Part shown: piece by piece, positions 58,435 to 64,000 of the stretch
How positions within the stretch are numbered: position 1 is the first letter of the stretch
Layout: the number at the start of each line of letters is the position of its first letter
Assembly (NCBI RefSeq): GCF_003966565.1
Contig: NZ_AP018718.1
Coordinates: forward strand, 62,001 to 126,000
Origin: Sulfuricystis multivorans
GTDB lineage: Bacteria > Pseudomonadota > Gammaproteobacteria > Burkholderiales > Rhodocyclaceae
Direction: 5' to 3'
Length of the DNA: 64,000 nucleotides
Notes under the pieces: model-generated
What the model saw: the letters and a program-made list of their open reading frames with translations, nothing else
What the model was told of the DNA's origin: nothing
Database searches by the model: none
Program-made: the position numbers and the translations under genes

Positions 58435-60417
58435 GTGCAAGGACTCAACCCCCCGCAGCGGGAAGCGATCCGCTATCTCGATGGTCCGCTTCTGGTGCTG
58501 GCCGGCGCCGGTTCCGGCAAGACGCGCGTGATCACCGAGAAGATCGCCTATCTGATCGGCGAAGTAGGCATCGCACCTGCGCACGTCACGGCGATCACCT
58601 TCACCAACAAGGCCGCGCGCGAGATGAAGGAGCGCGTCGCCAGGCGCGTTGGCGAGCGCGCCAGCGAAGTCAATATCAGCACATTCCACGCCCTGGGCGC
58701 GAAATTTCTGCGCATGGAAGCCAAGGCGGCGGGCTTGAAGCCCGGCTTTTCGATCCTCGATGCCAGCGATACCGCGGCGCTGTTCGCCGAGCTGATGAAG
58801 GATGCCGACAAAGCGCGCCTGAAGCTGGTCCAGCAGCGTATCTCGCTTTGGAAGAACGCGCTGCTCGGCCCCGATGACGTCTCACCCTTGGACGATCTCG
58901 AAGCCGACGCGGCCCGCGTTTATGCCGAATACGAACGCATGCTTCATGCCTACCAGGCGGTCGATTTCGACGATCTGATCATGAAGCCGGTGCGGCTGCT
59001 CGAACAGGATGAGGAAGTGGCGCAGCGCTGGCGGCAGCGCATCTGGCACCTCTTGGTCGATGAATACCAGGACACCAACCGTTGCCAGAACCGCTTGATG
59101 CGTCTGCTCACCGGTGAGCGCGCAGCCTTCACCGCGGTCGGCGACGACGACCAGTCGATCTACGCCTGGCGCGGCGCCGACGTCGATAACTTACGCCAGC
59201 TCGCCGCCGACTATCCGCGCCTCAAAGTCATCAAGCTCGAACAGAACTACCGCTCGACGACGCGCATCCTCAAGGCGGCCAACAGCGTGATCCGCCACAA
59301 TCCCAAGCTGTTCGAGAAGAAACTCTGGTCGGACAAGGGGCATGGCGACATGATCCGCGTGATGGCCTGCCGGGATGATCAGCACGAGGCCGAATGGGTG
59401 ATCACGCGCCTGATGGCGCACCGGTTCGAGACGCGCGGCCGCTGGCGTGACTATGCGATCCTCTACCGCGGCAATCATCAGGCGCGCCTTTTCGAGCAGC
59501 AGCTGCGCGCCCACAAGGTGCCCTATGTGCTCTCGGGTGGCCAGTCGTTCTTCGACAAAAGCGAGATCAAGGATATCGTCAGCTACTTGCGCCTCTTGGC
59601 CAACCCGGATGACGATCCGGCCTTCATCCGCGCCGTCACCACACCCAAGCGGGGCATCGGCGGCACGACGCTCGAAGCCTTGGGACAGGCGGCGGGACGA
59701 CGTCACATCGGTCTGTTCGCCGCAATCTTCGCGCCGGGCATCGAACTCGAAATCAAGGCGCCGCAACTGGCGGCGCTACGCGAGTTCGGCGGTTTCATCA
59801 ATCGCATGGAATTTCGGGCAAGGCGGGAACCCGCAAGCCAGGTACTCGCGGACCTCGTCAAGGCGATCGGCTATGAGACCTGGCTGTTCGAGACGCTGGA
59901 AACGCGTGATGCCGAAGCGCGGCTGGCCAACGTGCGCGAATTCGTCGGCTGGCTTGCCGCCAAGGGCGAGGAGGAAAAAAAAGGCCTGCTGGAGCTCGCC
60001 CAGACCGTCGCCTTGATCACGATGCTCGACAAGCGCGACGAGAACCTCGATGCCGTGCAGCTCGCGACCTTGCACGCCGCCAAGGGACTCGAGTTCCGCC
60101 ATGTCTTCCTCGTCGGCGTCGAGGAAGGCAACCTGCCGCACCGCGAGTCGATCGATGTCGGCAATATCGAGGAGGAACGCCGCCTGATGTATGTCGGCAT
60201 CACACGCGCGCAGCTCTCCCTCAACGTGAGCTGGTGTCTGAAGCGCAAGCAGGGCAAGGAGATCGTCGAGCGCATGCCATCGCGTTTCATCGCCGAGATG
60301 GGCGACGATGTCAGGCATGAGGGGCAGGGTGCCGTCCCGTCAGCGCCGACTGTCGACAAAGCCGCTGGCAACGCGCGGCTGGCGAGCTTCAAGGCGCTGC
60401 TGAAGACAGTGCCTTGA
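58435..60417 (+). CDS. rep: ATP-dependent DNA helicase Rep
   Basis: The 660-residue protein is a UvrD/Rep-type superfamily 1 helicase: GAGSGKT, TFTNKAAREMKERV, DEYQDTN, GDDDQSIYAWRGAD, QNYRST, TLHAAKGLEF and RRLMYVGITRA in order. The length and motifs fit Rep better than UvrD. The GTG at 58435 gives VQGLNPPQREAIRYLDG; no ATG is near. It begins five bases after the frameshifted gene. A dispersed repeat copy encodes PSAPTV near the C-terminus. Confidence 0.92.
   Translation: MQGLNPPQREAIRYLDGPLLVLAGAGSGKTRVITEKIAYLIGEVGIAPAHVTAITFTNKAAREMKERVARRVGERASEVNISTFHALGAKFLRMEAKAAGLKPGFSILDASDTAALFAELMKDADKARLKLVQQRISLWKNALLGPDDVSPLDDLEADAARVYAEYERMLHAYQAVDFDDLIMKPVRLLEQDEEVAQRWRQRIWHLLVDEYQDTNRCQNRLMRLLTGERAAFTAVGDDDQSIYAWRGADVDNLRQLAADYPRLKVIKLEQNYRSTTRILKAANSVIRHNPKLFEKKLWSDKGHGDMIRVMACRDDQHEAEWVITRLMAHRFETRGRWRDYAILYRGNHQARLFEQQLRAHKVPYVLSGGQSFFDKSEIKDIVSYLRLLANPDDDPAFIRAVTTPKRGIGGTTLEALGQAAGRRHIGLFAAIFAPGIELEIKAPQLAALREFGGFINRMEFRARREPASQVLADLVKAIGYETWLFETLETRDAEARLANVREFVGWLAAKGEEEKKGLLELAQTVALITMLDKRDENLDAVQLATLHAAKGLEFRHVFLVGVEEGNLPHRESIDVGNIEEERRLMYVGITRAQLSLNVSWCLKRKQGKEIVERMPSRFIAEMGDDVRHEGQGAVPSAPTVDKAAGNARLASFKALLKTVP
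60330..60356 (+). repeat. Dispersed 27-bp repeat, copy 11 (near the rep 3' end)
   Basis: TGCCGTCCCG is followed by TCAGCGCCGACTGTCGA. It encodes VPSAPTVD in the disordered tail of Rep, in the same frame as the dsbD copies. Confidence 0.6.
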
Positions 60418-61609
60418 TCGCCGCGATACGGGCTCGATGAATGCGCGCCGGAATCTGTCGGGGATCGGCGCAAGTCTGGGCAATCGCACCGGCATCGACC
60501 GACTGCACGGCAGCCAGCAGTCGGCGCCAAAGGTCGGCGGCGGCGTAGCTTTTCTCCTCCCAGCCGAGCCGGCCGCGATAGTCGGCCTCACAGGCGGCGA
60601 GGATTTCCGCAAAGCGGGCCGCACGGCGCAGCGCATCGCAGCGCTCCAGAATCTCGAGCTTCGTTTCTGGCCGCAGCTCGGCCACCTTGTGGATGTCGCC
60701 GTGATAGCGCGCGACGAGGCGCGCGAGGTCGCGGCAATCGCCCGGCACGCGCAGGCGCTCACAGAGCGGTTCGAGCAAGGCGACGCTTCTTTGTTCATGG
60801 CCGACGTGGCGCGGCAGGATTTCGGCCGGCGTCATCCCCTTGCCCAGATCGTGGGTGAGCGCTGCAAAGCGCGCCGGAAGGGAAAGACCGAGCCGCGCCG
60901 CCATGTCGATCACCAGCATCACATGCACGCCGCAATCAACCTCCGGATGGAAATCGGCGCGTTGCGGCACACCCCAGAGCCGGTCGAGCTCCGGTAACAG
61001 TCGCGCCAGCGCCCCGCAGCTGCGCAACACCTCGAACATGCGCGAAGGCTTCGCCTCCATCAAACCGCGCGCGAGTTCCTGCCAGACCCGTTCGGCAACC
61101 AGATGATCGACCTCGCCGCTAATCACCATCGAGCGCATCAGCTCCAGCGTCTGTGCTGCTACGGAAAAGTCGGTGAAGCGGGCGGCGAAGCGGGCGACGC
61201 GCAGGATGCGCACCGGGTCCTCGGCGAAGGAGGCCGAGACGTGGCGCAGGATCTTCTTCGCGAGATCGCTGCGGCCGCCGAAAGGGTCGATCAGCGTGCC
61301 ATCTTCGGCCTTGGCGATCGCATTGATCGTCAAATCGCGGCGCGCGAGGTCGTCTTCGAGCGTGACATCGGGTGCGGTATGGAAGGTGAAGCCGTGATAG
61401 CCATGCCCGCTCTTCCGCTCGGTGCGCGCCAGCGCATACTCCTCGTGGGTCTGTGGGTGGAGGAAGACGGGGAAGTCCTTGCCCACCGGCGTAAAGCCCT
61501 GCGCGAGCATTTCCTCGGGCGTGCTGCCGACGACCACCCAGTCGCGATCCTGCACCGGCAGGCCGAGCAGCTGATCGCGCACCGCGCCGCCGACGCAGAA
61601 AACCTTCAT
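60389..61609 (-). CDS. cca: CCA-adding enzyme with HD phosphohydrolase domain
   Basis: Cca adds or repairs the 3' CCA of tRNAs. The 406-residue protein has the nucleotidyltransferase start VFCVGGAVRDQLLG, the DD pair in RDWVVVG, RRDLTINAIA and the HD domain ALTHDLGKG. It overlaps the helicase 3' end by 29 bases and the next gene by four bases. Confidence 0.95.
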   Translation of the reverse strand: MKVFCVGGAVRDQLLGLPVQDRDWVVVGSTPEEMLAQGFTPVGKDFPVFLHPQTHEEYALARTERKSGHGYHGFTFHTAPDVTLEDDLARRDLTINAIAKAEDGTLIDPFGGRSDLAKKILRHVSASFAEDPVRILRVARFAARFTDFSVAAQTLELMRSMVISGEVDHLVAERVWQELARGLMEAKPSRMFEVLRSCGALARLLPELDRLWGVPQRADFHPEVDCGVHVMLVIDMAARLGLSLPARFAALTHDLGKGMTPAEILPRHVGHEQRSVALLEPLCERLRVPGDCRDLARLVARYHGDIHKVAELRPETKLEILERCDALRRAARFAEILAACEADYRGRLGWEEKSYAAADLWRRLLAAVQSVDAGAIAQTCADPRQIPARIHRARIAAIKALSSAAP

Positions 61610-62484
61610 CGCTTGGCGAGATAGTCCGGCGCCACCGCCTCGAGTGGCGTGGCCGTCAGACCGAAGGGCAGCGTTGAGCCTTCGGGACAGACGTTGGGTA
61701 CCTGCATCGAGCGGACGTTGTCGCGCGTCATCGGCCCGTTGGGCAGCCATTCCATGATCAGCGCCTGCAGATAGGAAAGCGCGAGCGGCAAACCGATGAT
61801 CGGCCGCGGATGGCCGGAAAGCCAGCCGGTATAGGCGACCAGCTCGCGCAGGGTATAGATGCGCGGACCACAAAGCGGATAGGTTTGTCCCTGGCTTTCG
61901 GGATAATCGAGACTGGCGACGATGCTCGAGACGACGTCCTCGACCCAAACCGGCGTAAAGCGCGCCTGTGGGCAGGCGAGCGGCACCAGCGGCGCGATCG
62001 CCAGCAGCCCGGCGAACAGCGTCAGGAAGCTGTCGCCGCGGCCGAAGATCACCGAAGGCTGAAAGATCGTGGCTTGCGGAAAGAAGGCTTTCACCGCCGC
62101 CTCGCCGGCGGCCTTGCTCCTCAAATATTCGGAGGGCGCATCAGCTGTCGCACCCAGCGCCGAGATGTGGATCAGCCGCGAAACATGGGCCACCGCGGCG
62201 GCGCGCGCGATCTTGCCGGGCAGCTCGACATGGGCGCGTTGGAAATCGCCCTTCAGGATGCCGACGAGATTGACGACGAGATCCTGCCCGGCCATCAGCC
62301 GCGCGAGCGTCTCTTCATCGTGAACGTCGGCCTCGACGACGTTCGCCGCCGGCAACACCGTCAGATGTTTCACGCGCTCGCGGCGGCGCGTGGGCAGTGT
62401 GAGCGCAAAGTCGGCGCGGCCAAGACGGCACGCCAGCGCGCTGCCCAGGAAGCCGGTGCCGCCGATCAACAGGGCCTTCTTCAT
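61606..62484 (-). CDS. NAD(P)-binding epimerase-like protein (complex I NDUFA9-type)
   Basis: The 292-residue protein has the short-chain dehydrogenase dinucleotide motif IGGTGFLGSALACRL, then VVNLVGILKG, HISALGATADAPSEYLRSKAAGE (with the YxxxK-like pair) and VFGRGDSFLT. This matches the NDUFA9/YfcH-like branch, often found in betaproteobacteria between cca and a transglycosylase. Its role is unclear. A repeat copy lies near its start, encoding RLGRADFAL. It overlaps cca as ATGA. Confidence 0.82.
   Translation of the reverse strand: MKKALLIGGTGFLGSALACRLGRADFALTLPTRRRERVKHLTVLPAANVVEADVHDEETLARLMAGQDLVVNLVGILKGDFQRAHVELPGKIARAAAVAHVSRLIHISALGATADAPSEYLRSKAAGEAAVKAFFPQATIFQPSVIFGRGDSFLTLFAGLLAIAPLVPLACPQARFTPVWVEDVVSSIVASLDYPESQGQTYPLCGPRIYTLRELVAYTGWLSGHPRPIIGLPLALSYLQALIMEWLPNGPMTRDNVRSMQVPNVCPEGSTLPFGLTATPLEAVAPDYLAKR
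62405..62430 (-). repeat. Dispersed 27-bp repeat, copy 12 (in the epimerase-like gene)
   Basis: On the minus strand TGCCGTCTTGG is followed by CCGCGCCGACTTTGC. It encodes CRLGRADFA just after the dinucleotide motif, so it could partly reflect normal coding. Confidence 0.45.
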
Positions 62485-64000
62485 GGGAGTCTCTCCGCAT
62501 CGATGTCGCCGAAGCCGCGCGGCCGGATGGTGCCGAGTCGCTGGGTCAGCGACGGAGCCGGCCTGCCCATCAGCGCGGCATAGTAGATCGCATTCGCCAT
62601 CACTTTCTTCACGTAGTCGCGAGTCTCGGAAAACGGGATCGTCTCGACATAGATTGCGCCTTCGAGCGGCCGTTCGGCGCGCCACTTGCGCGCGCGGCCT
62701 GGTCCTGCGTTGTAGGCGGCGGTGGCCAGTACCGGATGATCATCGAGGCTGTCCATCACCATGCGCAGGTAATTCGTGCCGAGCGTCAGGTTGGTGTCCA
62801 TCTCGGTGACCTTGCCCGGATGGTAACTGGTAAGGCCGATCTTCTTCGCCACCCATTTCGCCGTCGCGGGCATCAGCTGCATCAGCCCCTTGGCGCCGGC
62901 GCTCGATTTCGCATCCATCACGAAACGGCTTTCCTGACGCATCAGTCCATATACCCAGGCGGGATCGAGATCGACCTCGCGCACGCGGGGCGCAACCTGC
63001 TCGAAAAAGGGCGTCGGGTAGCGCAGCGCGAAATCATGCTCGCTGCGGGTGCGCTCGGCGGTGCTGATCGCGCGGTCGATGACCTCGTTCTGCCTGGCAA
63101 AATCGGCGGCGGCCAAAAGCTGCCGGTCGTCCATGTCGGCGAGCACCCAGTTCCATTCGCGCACACCCTCATTGCGCAGCCCGGCGCGGATCAGCGCCAG
63201 CGCACGTATCAGCGTGGGGTGGCTTTCGGCCTCGCGACGCTCCTCGGGGCTCGGCGGCTGGGCGCGTGGCGGCAGGCTGAGCCGCCGTCCCAGCGCCTCA
63301 CTGGCGAGGATGCCGTAGAAGTGGGGCTGACCAGCGATCTGGCGATACAGCGCCTGTGCGTCATCGAGCCAGCCGAGTGCGGCCAGCGCGCGGGCGCGCC
63401 AGTAGAGCCATTCTGGCCGGGAAGCCAGGGTTTCGGGCAACGCGGCGGTCGAGCGCGCCACTTCCGGCCAGTCGCCGGCGCGCAAGCCCGCGCGGATGCG
63501 CCAGCCCTGTTGTTCCTCGTCGAAGCTGGCTCCGAGCTTCTCTGCATGGTTGAACCACTCGGTGGCCTCGGGTTGATGGGTCAGCGCGGCGACGAGCGCC
63601 AGGCGCCCCCAGACGATCCCGCGCAAACCGGCTGGCAGCCTCTCCTCGACCTCCTGCCAGCGCGCTGCGGCCAGATGCACGTCGGTGCGCGCCATGCGCA
63701 GGACGGCCAAAGCGGCCAGTACGCCGCTTTTTTTCGCTTCGGCCAGTACGCCGCTTTTTTTTGGATCGGCCAGTGTGCCGCTTTTCTTGTTGGCCAGCAC
63801 CTGCACAGGATGCTCCGCGATGTTATCCAAACTGCGGGGCGCCGGCGCCTCGTCCGCGGACAGCCAGCTGGCGAGGACTCGGGCTTCCTTGAGCCTGCCG
63901 CCGGCCCATTGACGGAAGAGACGTTCCCAGAGCAGTTCGGTGGGAAGCTCGCCCGTCGCCGCCAGCCTTCCTAGCGGCGGCAGGCAGCTCGCGGCGAGCG
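62481..64000 (-). CDS. slt: Soluble lytic murein transglycosylase (5' end outside window)
   Basis: The visible 505 or so residues include a long alpha-superhelical part and a C-terminal lysozyme-like domain with the catalytic glutamate in GLMRQESRF, then AGAKGLMQLMPATA and AAYNAGPGRARKW. This is the Slt70 type that cleaves glycan to 1,6-anhydro products in the periplasm. The frame continues to the window edge, so the start and signal peptide are not seen. Near the N-terminal part are three tandem KKSG-containing units. It overlaps the previous gene by four bases. Confidence 0.9.
   Translation of the reverse strand, partial: LAASCLPPLGRLAATGELPTELLWERLFRQWAGGRLKEARVLASWLSADEAPAPRSLDNIAEHPVQVLANKKSGTLADPKKSGVLAEAKKSGVLAALAVLRMARTDVHLAAARWQEVEERLPAGLRGIVWGRLALVAALTHQPEATEWFNHAEKLGASFDEEQQGWRIRAGLRAGDWPEVARSTAALPETLASRPEWLYWRARALAALGWLDDAQALYRQIAGQPHFYGILASEALGRRLSLPPRAQPPSPEERREAESHPTLIRALALIRAGLRNEGVREWNWVLADMDDRQLLAAADFARQNEVIDRAISTAERTRSEHDFALRYPTPFFEQVAPRVREVDLDPAWVYGLMRQESRFVMDAKSSAGAKGLMQLMPATAKWVAKKIGLTSYHPGKVTEMDTNLTLGTNYLRMVMDSLDDHPVLATAAYNAGPGRARKWRAERPLEGAIYVETIPFSETRDYVKKVMANAIYYAALMGRPAPSLTQRLGTIRPRGFGDIDAERLP
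63714..63791. repeat. Three tandem 24-27-bp repeats inside slt
   Basis: Two 27-base units at 63714-63740 and 63741-63767 start GGCCAGTACGCCGC, and a 24-base variant follows at 63768-63791. Read on the minus strand they encode NKKSGTLA, DPKKSGVLA and EAKKSGVLA. The units contain runs of 7 and 8 T, which are prone to slippage. Confidence 0.85.

Overview
The window looks like chromosome from a betaproteobacterium, most likely of the Rhodocyclales/Sterolibacteriaceae type. It is GC-rich, and the gene orders phoH-ybeY-corC-lnt, dacA-dat-ybeD-lipB-lipA, mreBCD-mrdA-rodA-rlpA and gatCAB are typical of that class. The genus is my inference. No prophage, insertion sequence, plasmid or CRISPR array is visible. 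Genes are tightly packed, many overlap by 1-4 bases, and no gap exceeds 300 bases. The longest gaps are 234 bp before the gene at 13628, 234 bp between mreC and mreD, and 174 bp before pstS.

Layout. 1-13 kb: the tail of a probable zinc-binding chemoreceptor-type protein, cutA-dsbD-ribE, a ClpX-like ATPase, phosphoglucomutase, a complete branched-chain 2-oxoacid dehydrogenase operon (bkdA1-bkdA2-bkdB-lpdV), an ABC-2 exporter and a metallo-beta-lactamase-fold hydrolase. 13-25 kb: mscL, then phoH-ybeY-corC-lnt-glyQ-glyS-gmhB-plsC, a tandem YgjP-like pair, an adenylate cyclase fused to hemerythrin, and tRNA-Ile2(CAU). 25-33 kb: an orphan B12-binding radical SAM protein, yqjDEK, xth, pyrE and gatCAB. 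33-44 kb: the rod-shape and cell-wall cluster, a D-amino-acid aminotransferase and lipoate biosynthesis. 44-58 kb: a phosphate-starvation region. 58-64 kb: a frameshifted small gene, a Rep-type helicase, cca, a dehydrogenase-fold protein and a lytic transglycosylase that runs off the end.

The strongest candidate for an integrated system is 43.8-58.1 kb. A PlcP-type phospholipase C sits between two GT4 glycosyltransferases of the diacylglycerol/SqdX-like type. They diverge from an ornithine-lipid pair (olsB-olsA), and phoR-phoB-phoU-pstB-pstA-pstC-lipoprotein-pstS follows directly. A four-unit, 11-bp-periodic PhoB-box array lies in the divergent promoter region, and a two-unit box precedes pstS. 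Together this reads as one locus that senses phosphate, imports it, and replaces phospholipids with glycolipids and ornithine lipids.

The second notable signal is a dispersed DNA repeat of about 27 bp, beginning TGCCGTC and containing the core GCCAGCGCCGACTTT. I count 13 loci on both strands. Copies sit mainly in linkers, loops and gene ends, and they are read in different frames, so the repeat acts at the DNA level rather than as a protein motif.
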